Shown one piece after another: positions 1 to 8,764 of a stretch of DNA of 64,000 bases (positions are counted from its first letter, which is position 1; every line of letters begins with the position of its first letter). The notes beneath the pieces were generated by a model that did not search any database, was not told the origin of the DNA, and saw nothing but the letters and a program-made list of their open reading frames with translations. Made by a program: the position numbers and the translations under genes. Origin of the DNA: Prolixibacteraceae bacterium (GTDB taxonomy: Bacteria > Bacteroidota > Bacteroidia > Bacteroidales > Prolixibacteraceae). The stretch is taken from positions 1 through 64,000 of the forward strand of contig JABGRN010000015.1 of assembly GCA_018648265.1 (NCBI GenBank), written 5' to 3'.

Positions 1-47
1 CAGCATGACGACAAAACAGTATAATGTAAAAGTTAGTTAAAAACGTC

Positions 48-68
48 ACCCTGAACTTGTTTCAGGGT
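48..68. repeat. Short palindromic repeat (REP-like hairpin)
   Basis: An 8-bp perfect stem (ACCCTGAA / TTCAGGGT) with a 5-nt loop sits in the non-coding DNA before the first gene. From memory, hairpins of this kind are scattered in intergenic DNA of many Bacteroidota, so I read it as a dispersed repeat rather than a terminator: only a short T-poor tract follows. A second small hairpin (CCGTC / GACGG, 208-221) lies closer to the gene. I see no gene in 1-281. Confidence 0.55.
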
Positions 69-281
69 CTAAATAAAAAATCAGTCAATGGCAGAGTTTA
101 CCTAATTTTGATGTGAATAATTAGTAGATGAAATAATTTTGAAATGAAGAAATTTTTCCAATCGTAGGGATGATCTGAAATAAAATCTGTTTTGGTAGAT
201 TCAGAATCCGTCAGCAGACGGGCAGAATGAAGAATAATAAATTTTTAAATTGTCCGGGTTCTAAACTGTAAATTGTTCGTT

Positions 282-2120
282 ATGAAAAACTTAACACAAT
301 ACCTTTTTATATTAATAAGTTTTCTTTTGTTTTCGTCTCTCAGTTCAAATGCCCAAAAGCTTGAGAATCCAATTTCAGAAGCCTATTTAAAAAAGCATTT
401 GGTGAAAAAATCGCCAAAACTTATTCTAACTCCTCAAATTGAAAAGGAGTTGAAAAGCAAACTAAAATCTGATCCCTTGGTTCAGCGCTATTATCAATAT
501 TTAAAAGACGAATCCATCCATATTCTTGAAAAACCTCTATTAAAAAGGGAACTAGAAGGATTTCGTTTGTTAGCGGTTTCACGAGAAATGGTTGAACGAA
601 TGGGAGCTTTATGTATGGTTTACAGGATTGAAAAAGATCCTTTAATTCTCAAACGTATTGATGAAGAAATACAAACTGTATGTAATTTTATCGACTGGAA
701 TAATCAGCATTATCTTGATGTAGCTGAAATGTCTTTTGCAGTGGCACTTGGCATCGATTGGGTAGGAAAGTGGTTACCAAAAGAAACGGTACAATTGGCA
801 AAAAATTCTTTGATTGAAAAAGGAATCAAACCAAGTTTTGACGAAAGCAACAGGCGCATGTTTTGGATAAGTGGTACAAATAACTGGAATGCAGTTTGTC
901 ATGGTGGAATGATTGCCGCAGCTTTGGTTACGGCTGACATAAATCCTGAATTATCGGCTCAAACCATTTCACGTGCCCTTGAGAAATTGCCGGGTTCTTT
1001 AAGCGAATATGCACCCGATGGAATTTATCCCGAAGGGCCAACTTATTGGGGATATGGAACGTCGTACACGGTAGTTGCCGCTAATTCTTTGAAAACTGCT
1101 TTAGGCAGCGATTTTGGAATTTCAAAAAGTCCGGGTTTTATGGAAAGCCCAAGTTTTGTTTTGCAAGCAACTGCACCATCGGGCGAAGCCTTTAATTTTG
1201 CCGATTGTGGCTCAACAAACAGAGGTCGGGTTGCGGTACTAATGACCTGGTTTGCTTCTAAAACAGGAGATGATCTTTATTTAGATAGTGAATTCTTCGC
1301 AAAGCCTGAAAATATGGGTAGAATGGCAGCACCCGGTTTGATTTGGCTTTCGCAATTTGAAAAGAAAAAATCCAGTTCGTTAACAACTCAATGGCATGGA
1401 AACGGGAAAAATCCGGTTGCTATTTTTCGTGATAAGGAAAACGATTTTTACCTCGGGGCAAAAGGAGGAAAAGCCCATTTAAGCCATGGAAATATGGATG
1501 CCGGAACATTTGTTTTTGAATTAAATGGTGTCCGCTGGGTAATCGATCCCGGCAACCAAAGTTATTATCCGTTGAATAAAATTGGATTTAATCTTTCTGG
1601 TCATTGTCAGGATTGTCCCCGCTGGACTTTGTTAACAAAAAGGAACGATGCACACAGCACAATTACAGTAAATGACGAACGGTTTAATGTTGAAGGCCAC
1701 GCAAGAATTATCGAGTTCAAAGAGGGTGATCAACCAGAAGTTTCTATTGATATGACCGATCTTTATTTTGGAAATCTTGCTTCGTTGAAAAGACGTTTTG
1801 TAAAAGAGAATAGCAATTCGATTTTAATTGAAGATCAAATTGAAATTAACGATTCGACAAAAGATATCACTTGGGGATTAATGACTGTTGCCGATGTCAT
1901 TCCAGTAAAAAATGGTGCTATTCTGAAACAAGATGGAAAAGAGTTGAAACTAACCATTTTGTCGCCGGAGAAAATTCAGGTTTCAGTTATTTCTCTGGAT
2001 CCACCACCTCTTGAAATCGACAAGACGATTGAAAATTTAAAACGTCTAGAAATTCGGGTTCCTGCATGGATATTTGAAAACAATAAAGGTGTTATAAAAG
2101 TCCGGTTGACCGGAGAATAG
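282..2120 (+). CDS. Secreted heparinase II/III-family polysaccharide lyase
   Basis: A probable polysaccharide lyase that cleaves a uronic-acid polymer by beta-elimination outside the cytoplasm. The ATG at 282 opens a clean signal peptide (hydrophobic run ending SSNAQ, about residue 25); the in-frame TTG at 273 adds three residues and is unlikely. An alpha-helical toroid fills roughly residues 30-370, followed by a beta-rich heparinase II/III C-terminal domain (about 375-610). Candidate catalytic residues follow the Asn-Tyr-His pattern of this fold: NNWNAVCHGG near 200-209, PEGPTYWGYG near 251-260, and the His in SHGNMDAG near 401. The protein at 4558 is a clear paralogue with the same motifs. 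It is the first of seven co-directional degradation genes. The fold is secure; the CAZy family (PL12, PL15, PL17, PL21 or newer) and substrate are not decided by what I can see. Confidence 0.85.
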   Translation: MKNLTQYLFILISFLLFSSLSSNAQKLENPISEAYLKKHLVKKSPKLILTPQIEKELKSKLKSDPLVQRYYQYLKDESIHILEKPLLKRELEGFRLLAVSREMVERMGALCMVYRIEKDPLILKRIDEEIQTVCNFIDWNNQHYLDVAEMSFAVALGIDWVGKWLPKETVQLAKNSLIEKGIKPSFDESNRRMFWISGTNNWNAVCHGGMIAAALVTADINPELSAQTISRALEKLPGSLSEYAPDGIYPEGPTYWGYGTSYTVVAANSLKTALGSDFGISKSPGFMESPSFVLQATAPSGEAFNFADCGSTNRGRVAVLMTWFASKTGDDLYLDSEFFAKPENMGRMAAPGLIWLSQFEKKKSSSLTTQWHGNGKNPVAIFRDKENDFYLGAKGGKAHLSHGNMDAGTFVFELNGVRWVIDPGNQSYYPLNKIGFNLSGHCQDCPRWTLLTKRNDAHSTITVNDERFNVEGHARIIEFKEGDQPEVSIDMTDLYFGNLASLKRRFVKENSNSILIEDQIEINDSTKDITWGLMTVADVIPVKNGAILKQDGKELKLTILSPEKIQVSVISLDPPPLEIDKTIENLKRLEIRVPAWIFENNKGVIKVRLTGE

Positions 2121-2136
2121 TTAGGTCGGATCTGTC

Positions 2137-2156
2137 ATTCCCACGAAAGTGGGAAT
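2137..2156. repeat. Intergenic palindrome between two lyase genes
   Basis: Perfect 8-bp arms ATTCCCAC / GTGGGAAT separated by GAAA, 17 bases after the stop of the preceding lyase gene. No T-run follows, so it is not a typical intrinsic terminator. It resembles dispersed palindromes with a GAAA loop and may stabilise or process the polycistronic message. Confidence 0.5.
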
Positions 2157-2189
2157 CTCGTAAATTTTAGAGATATTAAAATTAGAAAT

Positions 2190-4406
2190 ATGAAAAATCG
2201 TACGTATTTATTACTCGGAATTTTTTTTATGGTTTTTATTGGCAACAGCAATGCACAGTCCGACATCGAAAAAATCAAAAAACGAGTTGTTGCAGAATTA
2301 ATGAAACTAGAAGTTGATGATTCCAGAGTTGCAAAACTTTTGGAAACAATAAAAGAAGATGGAACCTGGCCGGGGATCAACTACGAAGATGTTTCGCGAA
2401 CCGGTTTTGAACATAGAAATCATTACGCAAACATGATTGTTTTGGCACGTGCTTACAAAACAAAATCTTCAAAATATTTTAAAAAGAAAAAGGCGAAAGA
2501 AACAATTGAGCTGGCACTCAAAAATTGGGTTGATAACGATTATTTCTGTGATAACTGGTGGCACAACCAAATTGGTACTACAAATGGTTTGGTAAGTTTA
2601 ATGTTGATTATCGGCGATGAATTAAATAAGGATTTAGTTGAAAAGGCCCAGCCTATTATTGGCCGTGCGAATGTTGATGCACCCGGTGCCCGTCCCGGTG
2701 GCGACCGAATAAAAATATCGGGAATTCAGGCAAAAAATATGCTCTTTTTAGGCGATGATGAAACTTTTAATAAAGTTGTAAGAATCATTGAAGGTGAGAT
2801 TAAATTTTCGGAATGGGTTGGTGCAAAATATGGTTATGGATTCAGGCACATTCCCACGGGCTTCTCAAATCGCGAAATGGGTGGACGTGGAATTCAATAC
2901 GATAATAGTTTTCACCACCGTGTTGATGGTGTAAATAACACGCTTTCGTACGGTTTGGGATACGCAGACGCTTTTGTAGAATGGGCAGTTTATACCTCGG
3001 GTACACAATTTTCTTTTTCGGAAGAAAAACTAGAACCATTAATTGATTACTTTTTAGATGGGATTTGTAAAACAGCTGTTTTTGGAAAATATCCCGATGC
3101 CGGAGCTAAAAACAGAAGTATTAGTCGTGAAGGTACTTTGCATGTTTACAGTGCAAAAACAGCAGAAAAATTGCTGCTTACTTCAGATTATCGAAAAGAT
3201 GAAATACAGGAAATTGTAGATATTCGAAATAAAGGTATTTTGCCAACAACTTCGCATGCAACCTATTACTGGCATTCCGAGCATTTTACTTTTCAGCGGC
3301 CCGATTTTTTTACATCGGTAAGATTGTATTCAACCCGAACTCACAACATGGAACAGCCGTACAACAGCGAAGGATTATTCAATCATCATCGTGGAGATGG
3401 TACAAATCATATTTCACGGACTGGAGATGAATACTACGATATTGCCCCGGTTTTCGATTACCAGAAAATACCGGGAACAACTGTGTTGCAAAAACCGGAA
3501 TTGCCTGCTCCAAACGAAATTCAAAAATTGGGCATAACCGATTTTGTTGGAGCGGCAACTGATGGGAAATATGGAACTGCAGCCTTCGATTTTAGAAGTC
3601 CGCATGATCCCTTAATTACCAGAAAAGCCTGGTTCTTTTTTGATGAGGAATATGTTTGTCTCGGAGCTGGAATTTCGTGTAAAACCAATCTTCCCGTTGT
3701 TACTACATTAAATCAGTGTCTTCTTCGTGATGATGTTACCATTTCCAGCGAAAGCAAAAAATGGGTTATTTCAAAAGGAGAAAAGGAATTTGAAAAAGTT
3801 GATTGGGTTTTTCAGGATGGAATTGGATATGTTTTTCCAAAACCAACTTCAGTTAATATTAAAAATAGTGCTTCAAAAGGTTCATGGTGGTTGATAAACA
3901 AACAAACCGATTCCCCAAAAGATGAAGTAGAATTGGATGTGTTTAAACTTTGGCTCAATCACGGCGAAAGTCCAAGCGAAGAAATGTATGAATACATTGT
4001 TGTGCCGGCTACTTCAATCGAAAAACTGGAACAAAATACATCCAAAAGTAATGTAGAAGTTTTATTAAATACTCCTGAAATTCAGGCTGTAAAACATTCG
4101 GGATTAAAAATGTGCCAGGCAGTATTTTACAAAGCTGGTGAAGTTCAAATAATCGATAATTTAAAACTAAGTTGCCAAACTCCCGGAATTGTGATATTAC
4201 AAGCACAAGCTTCGGATGGAATGAAAATTACGGTTTCAGATCCTAACCGTGAGTTAGGAAAAATGTTACTTTCCCTTTCAATAAAAATTGAAAAGCAAGG
4301 AGATAATTTCACGGCTGTTTGGAATGAAAAAGAAAAAGTAAGCGAAATAACAATTGATTTACCAAAAGGCAATTATGCCGGTAAAAGTGTAACTATTGAA
4401 TTATAA
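2190..4406 (+). CDS. PL8-family polysaccharide lyase (chondroitin/hyaluronate/xanthan lyase type)
   Basis: A secreted lyase of the PL8 fold: an alpha/alpha toroid followed by large beta-sheet domains. The signal peptide ends IGNSNAQ near residue 23. PL8 landmarks appear in order: NWWHNQIGTTNG (about 122-133, catalytic Asn candidate N126), DNSFHHRVDG then SYGLGY (238-258, catalytic His near 243 and Tyr near 254), KNRSISREG (about 307-315, Arg), and YNSEGLFNHHRGDG (391-404, Glu394). The beta-sandwich region covers about 450-738. At 738 residues it lacks the extra N-terminal modules of the largest family members. PL8 enzymes cleave chondroitin, hyaluronan or xanthan; with GH88 and heparinase-fold lyases nearby a glycosaminoglycan-like substrate is plausible, but that is inference. 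Confidence 0.9.
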   Translation: MKNRTYLLLGIFFMVFIGNSNAQSDIEKIKKRVVAELMKLEVDDSRVAKLLETIKEDGTWPGINYEDVSRTGFEHRNHYANMIVLARAYKTKSSKYFKKKKAKETIELALKNWVDNDYFCDNWWHNQIGTTNGLVSLMLIIGDELNKDLVEKAQPIIGRANVDAPGARPGGDRIKISGIQAKNMLFLGDDETFNKVVRIIEGEIKFSEWVGAKYGYGFRHIPTGFSNREMGGRGIQYDNSFHHRVDGVNNTLSYGLGYADAFVEWAVYTSGTQFSFSEEKLEPLIDYFLDGICKTAVFGKYPDAGAKNRSISREGTLHVYSAKTAEKLLLTSDYRKDEIQEIVDIRNKGILPTTSHATYYWHSEHFTFQRPDFFTSVRLYSTRTHNMEQPYNSEGLFNHHRGDGTNHISRTGDEYYDIAPVFDYQKIPGTTVLQKPELPAPNEIQKLGITDFVGAATDGKYGTAAFDFRSPHDPLITRKAWFFFDEEYVCLGAGISCKTNLPVVTTLNQCLLRDDVTISSESKKWVISKGEKEFEKVDWVFQDGIGYVFPKPTSVNIKNSASKGSWWLINKQTDSPKDEVELDVFKLWLNHGESPSEEMYEYIVVPATSIEKLEQNTSKSNVEVLLNTPEIQAVKHSGLKMCQAVFYKAGEVQIIDNLKLSCQTPGIVILQAQASDGMKITVSDPNRELGKMLLSLSIKIEKQGDNFTAVWNEKEKVSEITIDLPKGNYAGKSVTIEL

Positions 4407-4412
4407 ATTTAA

Positions 4413-4523
4413 ACTCCAAAGGAGTATAATATTTATAGCCCTCGACTTTAGTCGAGGGAATGCTATTCTGAAAAAGAAAGGCACATCCAGCTTGTTTCAA
4501 TGAAAAGAAAAGTCACATGTGCC
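4413..4523 (+). repeat. Three-hairpin intergenic element, copy A
   Basis: Three stems occur in order: ACTCC/GGAGT (4413-4417 with 4421-4425), CCCTCGAC/GTCGAGGG (4439-4446 with 4451-4458), and a wider outer pair GGCACAT/ATGTGCC (4480-4486 with 4517-4523). The element at 8610-8723 has the same order and spacing but different stem sequences that still pair. That covariation suggests selection on structure. A GTG in the last stem (4519) is in frame with the next gene but belongs to this element. It may be a REP/REPIN-type repeat mobilised by an IS200-like protein, or a structured RNA. Confidence 0.6.
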
Positions 4524-4557
4524 GCAAAAGAAAAATTTGATTAAGAAAAATATTACA

Positions 4558-6426
4558 ATGCCATTACAATCAAAACTAAAATTCATAATATTCCTGTTTT
4601 TAGCTCTCTCCTGTAACAAGGAGAAAACATCCACGGAACCAGATTTGTCCGAAGACGGCCATCCCAGAATTTTACTTCTAAAAGGAGAAGAACAACAAAT
4701 TCACGATTTGATTGCTTCGGATGAAACCTGGGCAAAAATGCACTTCGCTATTTTGGAAAAGAGTAACGACCTACTTGGAGATCCTGTTTTGGAAAGAGTA
4801 ATGACTGGCAGAAGATTACTTTCAGTATCGCGGGAAGCTTTAAAACGAATATTTTTCCTTTCGTATTCATACCGAATGACAGGTGATGAAAAATTCCTAA
4901 AAAGAGCAGACGAAGAAATATTGGCTGTTTCACGTTTTTCCGATTGGAATCCATCTCATTTTCTCGATGTTGCTGAAATGACCATGGCAGTTGCAATTGG
5001 TTACGACTGGCTTTATGAGGACTTGTCAGAACGGGCCCGACTGGAAGCGCAAAGTGCAATTTTAATGCTTGGATTAAATGAATCTTTAAATGGAACTCAC
5101 TGGTGGTTAACTTCCGAAAATAATTGGAATCAGGTTTGCAATGCCGGAATGGTTTATGGCGCCTTGGCAATTCAGGAAGATTTTCCGGATGTCGCTGAAG
5201 AAATAGTAGATCGGTCATTTGAATCAATACCAATTGCAATGGAAGCTTACCAGCCCGACGGAGTTTATCCTGAGGGATATGGATATTGGGGATATGGTTC
5301 GGGGTTTAATATTATGTTTTTAAGTGCAGTTGAAAAAGCTTTGGGCAACGATCGTGGTCTAAGTTCAACTCCTGGATTTATTGAAACCGGCCATTTCCTA
5401 AAACATATGATTACACCAACAGGCGGTAATTTTACCTGGGCCGATTGTGGAACCGGAACCAACTTAAAACCTGCCATGTTTTGGTTTGCCGAGAAAACAA
5501 ACGATCCTTCTGTTTTATGGTCTGAAAAAAGATTTTTAGAGGTTTCTGATTTTGATGGATTTAAAGGAATTCGAGATTTGCCGGCGATCATGATTTGGGG
5601 TAAAAATATTCCGCTTAATAATATCACCGAACCAGCTGATAAATTCTGGATGGGACAGGGGCCAAATCCAATTGCAATGATGCGTTCGAGTTGGACAGAT
5701 TCAAAAGCTGTTTATCTCGGATTTAAAGCCGGTTCACCATCTGTTAATCATGGACACATGGATGTGGGTTCTTTTATGATGGAAGCAGATGGACGACGTT
5801 GGGCAACCGATTTGGGCAGTCAGAATTATGAGTCGCTGGAATCGCTTGGAATGAGCATTTTTGGGAAAGATCAGGATGCTGAACGTTGGACTATATTTAG
5901 AATGAATACTTATTCGCATAATGTTTTAATAGTTGATAATGAACAGCAAAGAGTAAACGGTTATGCGAAAATCGATAAGTCTTCCGATGAAGAAAATTTT
6001 ATGTTTTCGGTTTCCGATATTTCAAGTATTTACAATGGACAGCTAAAAAATGCTACACGCGGAGTTGCCCTGAAAGATTTGAAATACACGGTTATTCGAG
6101 ACGAATTCGAAACACTGGATAAAACAACAACTGTACGTTGGAATATGGTAACTTATTCAAACGTAATTTTGGGAGACAAGGAAGCAACATTAAACGATGG
6201 CAGTAAAATACTAAGGTTAAAAGTAAAGGGGCCCGGTAATATTGAAATGAAAACATGGAGCACTGCTCCAACCAATAATTACGATGCTGAAAACCCGGGA
6301 ACAATTATGGTTGGTTTCGAATGCGAAATTCCGGCAAATACCAAAGAATCGTTTGAAGTTCTTCTTGTTCCTTCGAATGCAAATGATACAGCAAATTTTC
6401 TTAACTTGAAACTTGATGAGTGGTAA
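4558..6426 (+). CDS. Heparinase II/III-family lyase lipoprotein
   Basis: A second copy of the heparinase II/III-fold lyase, predicted to be a lipoprotein. Starting at the ATG at 4558 gives a short basic N-terminus, a hydrophobic core and the lipobox LALSC near residue 19; the GTG at 4519 lies inside the upstream hairpin element and is rejected. Motifs match the lyase at 282: ENNWNQVCNAG, PEGYGYWGYG and NHGHMDVGSF, giving the Asn-Tyr-His set expected for catalysis, then a beta-rich C-terminal domain with RWATDLG. The lipid anchor suggests surface or periplasmic attachment, while the paralogue at 282 has an ordinary signal peptide, so the two may act on long and short substrates respectively. 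Substrate unknown. Confidence 0.85.
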   Translation: MPLQSKLKFIIFLFLALSCNKEKTSTEPDLSEDGHPRILLLKGEEQQIHDLIASDETWAKMHFAILEKSNDLLGDPVLERVMTGRRLLSVSREALKRIFFLSYSYRMTGDEKFLKRADEEILAVSRFSDWNPSHFLDVAEMTMAVAIGYDWLYEDLSERARLEAQSAILMLGLNESLNGTHWWLTSENNWNQVCNAGMVYGALAIQEDFPDVAEEIVDRSFESIPIAMEAYQPDGVYPEGYGYWGYGSGFNIMFLSAVEKALGNDRGLSSTPGFIETGHFLKHMITPTGGNFTWADCGTGTNLKPAMFWFAEKTNDPSVLWSEKRFLEVSDFDGFKGIRDLPAIMIWGKNIPLNNITEPADKFWMGQGPNPIAMMRSSWTDSKAVYLGFKAGSPSVNHGHMDVGSFMMEADGRRWATDLGSQNYESLESLGMSIFGKDQDAERWTIFRMNTYSHNVLIVDNEQQRVNGYAKIDKSSDEENFMFSVSDISSIYNGQLKNATRGVALKDLKYTVIRDEFETLDKTTTVRWNMVTYSNVILGDKEATLNDGSKILRLKVKGPGNIEMKTWSTAPTNNYDAENPGTIMVGFECEIPANTKESFEVLLVPSNANDTANFLNLKLDEW

Positions 6427-6431
6427 AAATT

Positions 6432-6473
6432 TGCAGGAGTTAAATATAAATAACCCTCGTTTTTAATCGGGGG
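6432..6473 (+). repeat. Three-hairpin intergenic element, partial copy B
   Basis: Only the middle hairpin is recognisable: CCCTCG (6454-6459) pairs with CGGGGG (6468-6473) with one G-T pair, preceded by AGGAGT and an A/T-rich spacer as in copy A. The outer GGCACAT-type pair is missing. I read it as a decayed copy of the element at 4413 and 8610. Confidence 0.4.
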
Positions 6474-6526
6474 AGTCGCTTATTAATGGAGTAAAAAGAC
6501 TAATAATTTTCATAAACCGAAATAAC

Positions 6527-8611
6527 ATGAAACAACTAATTCAACTCTTAACAATTATCCTGATTATCATATCGTTTATAGGTGTCTCAAACGCTCAGTT
6601 AACAAAATCAGATATCGACAAATCCATCGATATCTCTTCGTTAAAACATCCCTATTTATATTTTTCCGAAGGGGAGAAACCTGTTTTATTGGAACGCATT
6701 AAAAACGATCAGGAATCCAGCGATATTTTTCGAAAATTGGAAGCCGAAGCTCAAATGTGGTTACACATGCCCGTCGATAAAAATATACCGATTCAAGGAA
6801 AAAATACTCGAGCCGGTTGGACAGAATACGATAATGATAAGAAGTATGCAACTTATTACAACACTAATCGGAATAATGCTTTTTACCTCGCGTTTTTGTA
6901 CCAAATGACGGGCGAACAGAAATATGCTGACAAAGCATTTGAGTTTGCTGATGCCTTTTGCGACCTCGCAACCTGGACTCAGCGTGCCCACGAATTTCCG
7001 ATTATTTACTCCCGAATTATGCCGTGGAATGTCGATGATGATCAGGTGAATTTTAATTTCGATCATTACAATGGCGATGCCGGGCGGATGATGGCGGCTG
7101 TTTATGATTGGTTATACCCGGCACTTAATTCAGCTCAACGCGATCGTATTCGGGGTGCTTTATTAGAAAAAGTAGTAACCCGCGTTCGGGGCGATTACGA
7201 ATTTCATTGGTGGGCAACCGCGTACCGATGCAATTGGTGTGGCGTTTGTAATTCGGGTGTCGGATTAACAGGACTAGTGTTACTCACCGAGCATCCTCAA
7301 CTAACCGATATTGTTGCAGAATCGTACAATCGTATTAACAGCATGTTTAACGAATTGGGAGAAGATGGCGGTTGGCAGGAAGGTGGCGGCTATTGGAATT
7401 ATGGAGTTCATACTTCTACATTTTTTGCCGATGCCTTAAAGCGGATCACGAATTCAAAATACAATCTTTTTGAAAATGAGCGACTAAAAAATAACCCTGC
7501 TACTTTTCCTCTTCATATTTCGCTTCCCGGAAAACGTTCCCTTAATTTTGAAGATTCTGGCGGGAGTTCCTTAATTGGAAGCACTCATCTTCTAAATAAA
7601 TTAGCAACTGAAACCAAAAGCAAAGAAGCTGCCTGGTACCGGACAAATTTGCTCGGAGCAGGCAACGATATTTTTGATATTATCTGGCCAAAACCTGAAT
7701 TTAATTCGGTGCCTCCACAAAATCCTTCCAAATATTTTCGAACCATTGACTGGTGGATTTTACGCAGCGATTTTAAAGATTATAATAAAGTAATAGTTGC
7801 CGGAAAAGCAGGAATGAACGATGATCCTCACCACGGACACCTCGACATTGGTCATTTTGTGGTTTACTGGCAAGGCGAATATTTTATTCAGGATATTGGC
7901 AGAAAAGGATCGTACGATGAAAAGTATTTTGATGATATGCGTTTTGACTATCCACAAGCGTCAAGCATTGGGCACAATGTTTTGTTCGTGAATGGAGAAA
8001 AACAAATTTCTGCAAAGCTAAGAAAACAAGAATGGATTCCTGGAGTTGGTGGGAAAGTTGAAGAATTCCGAACCCTGGAAAATCTTGATTATGTAAGAAT
8101 GAACCCTACAAAAGCGTATCCGAATAATGAATTAAAAGAATGGAAACGGCATGTTATTTTAGATAAACCGGAAATAACAGTTGTTTTGGATGAAGTGGAT
8201 GCAGAACCTGATTCAGAAATTGAAATCCGTTTTCACCCTGGGGTAGATTTTGAGGTTAACGATGGTTTTGTTTTTATGGAAGGAGAAAAAGGGAAAATGG
8301 CTGTAATTCCGATTGCAATTGAAAACTTCGAAATAGAAAAAGGTAAACATGCCTCACAATTTATAAATGCAACCAACGATTTTTTCTGGGTAGATTATTT
8401 CGACATTGAAATTAATTCCAGCAAAGAAAAAACTGATGTTGCAACCATAATTCTTCCTGTTAAAAACATGGACGAAGCGCAAAAAATAGTTTCCACAAAA
8501 GAATTGAGAATAGATAACTCAGGAAATCTTACGATTTCATTTTCAGCAAACGGAGAAAAACATTCTTACGAGTTTGAAAACAGAAAAGGTGGTTTAGTCC
8601 TGAAAAATTAA
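6527..8611 (+). CDS. Secreted heparinase II/III-family lyase (divergent, 694 aa)
   Basis: A third heparinase-fold lyase, longer and more divergent than those at 282 and 4558. The signal peptide ends GVSNAQ (residue 24). The helical domain spans about 40-390 and the C-terminal heparinase II/III beta domain about 400-690. Catalytic-type positions are RCNWCGVCNSG (Asn near 236), EGGGYWNYG (Tyr near 289) and HHGHLDIGHF (His near 436). The 53-residue interval between the Asn and Tyr motifs matches the other lyases here. It lies between two hairpin elements in the same run of + strand genes. Expected role: exo- or endo-cleavage of a uronic-acid polymer. I cannot assign a CAZy family with confidence. 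Confidence 0.83.
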   Translation: MKQLIQLLTIILIIISFIGVSNAQLTKSDIDKSIDISSLKHPYLYFSEGEKPVLLERIKNDQESSDIFRKLEAEAQMWLHMPVDKNIPIQGKNTRAGWTEYDNDKKYATYYNTNRNNAFYLAFLYQMTGEQKYADKAFEFADAFCDLATWTQRAHEFPIIYSRIMPWNVDDDQVNFNFDHYNGDAGRMMAAVYDWLYPALNSAQRDRIRGALLEKVVTRVRGDYEFHWWATAYRCNWCGVCNSGVGLTGLVLLTEHPQLTDIVAESYNRINSMFNELGEDGGWQEGGGYWNYGVHTSTFFADALKRITNSKYNLFENERLKNNPATFPLHISLPGKRSLNFEDSGGSSLIGSTHLLNKLATETKSKEAAWYRTNLLGAGNDIFDIIWPKPEFNSVPPQNPSKYFRTIDWWILRSDFKDYNKVIVAGKAGMNDDPHHGHLDIGHFVVYWQGEYFIQDIGRKGSYDEKYFDDMRFDYPQASSIGHNVLFVNGEKQISAKLRKQEWIPGVGGKVEEFRTLENLDYVRMNPTKAYPNNELKEWKRHVILDKPEITVVLDEVDAEPDSEIEIRFHPGVDFEVNDGFVFMEGEKGKMAVIPIAIENFEIEKGKHASQFINATNDFFWVDYFDIEINSSKEKTDVATIILPVKNMDEAQKIVSTKELRIDNSGNLTISFSANGEKHSYEFENRKGGLVLKN

Positions 8612-8723
8612 TCCGAAAGGATTGAATAATTGTAACCCCGGGTTTCAACCCGGGGATAATTAATGAATAATGAAAGAAGGTGCATCAAAGGAATTAACTT
8701 GAAAATCTGACCTGTCATGCACC
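8610..8723 (+). repeat. Three-hairpin intergenic element, copy C
   Basis: Same architecture as the copy at 4413: AATCC/GGATT closed by GAAA (8610-8614 with 8619-8623), CCCCGGGTT/AACCCGGGG (8636-8644 with 8647-8655), and a distant pair GGTGCAT/ATGCACC (8679-8685 with 8717-8723). Compared with copy A every stem has changed on both sides. The first stem overlaps the stop codon of the preceding lyase. A possible upstream ATG (8718) for the next gene is part of the last stem. Confidence 0.6.
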
Positions 8724-8764
8724 GCACACTTGAAATTTTAATTGAAATGCAAAAAATACCAAAT

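Noticed and set aside
273-281. TTG start extending the first lyase by three residues
   Set aside because: The ATG at 282 gives a normal signal peptide with a lysine at position 2; the TTG adds nothing supported by the sequence.
4519-4557. GTG start for the second heparinase-fold lyase
   Set aside because: It lies within the last stem of the intergenic hairpin element and would add a charged stretch before a good lipoprotein signal starting at 4558.
8717-8764. Upstream start for the BNR_4 protein
   Set aside because: It coincides with the ATGCACC arm of hairpin element copy C; the start at 8765 gives a clean lipoprotein signal.
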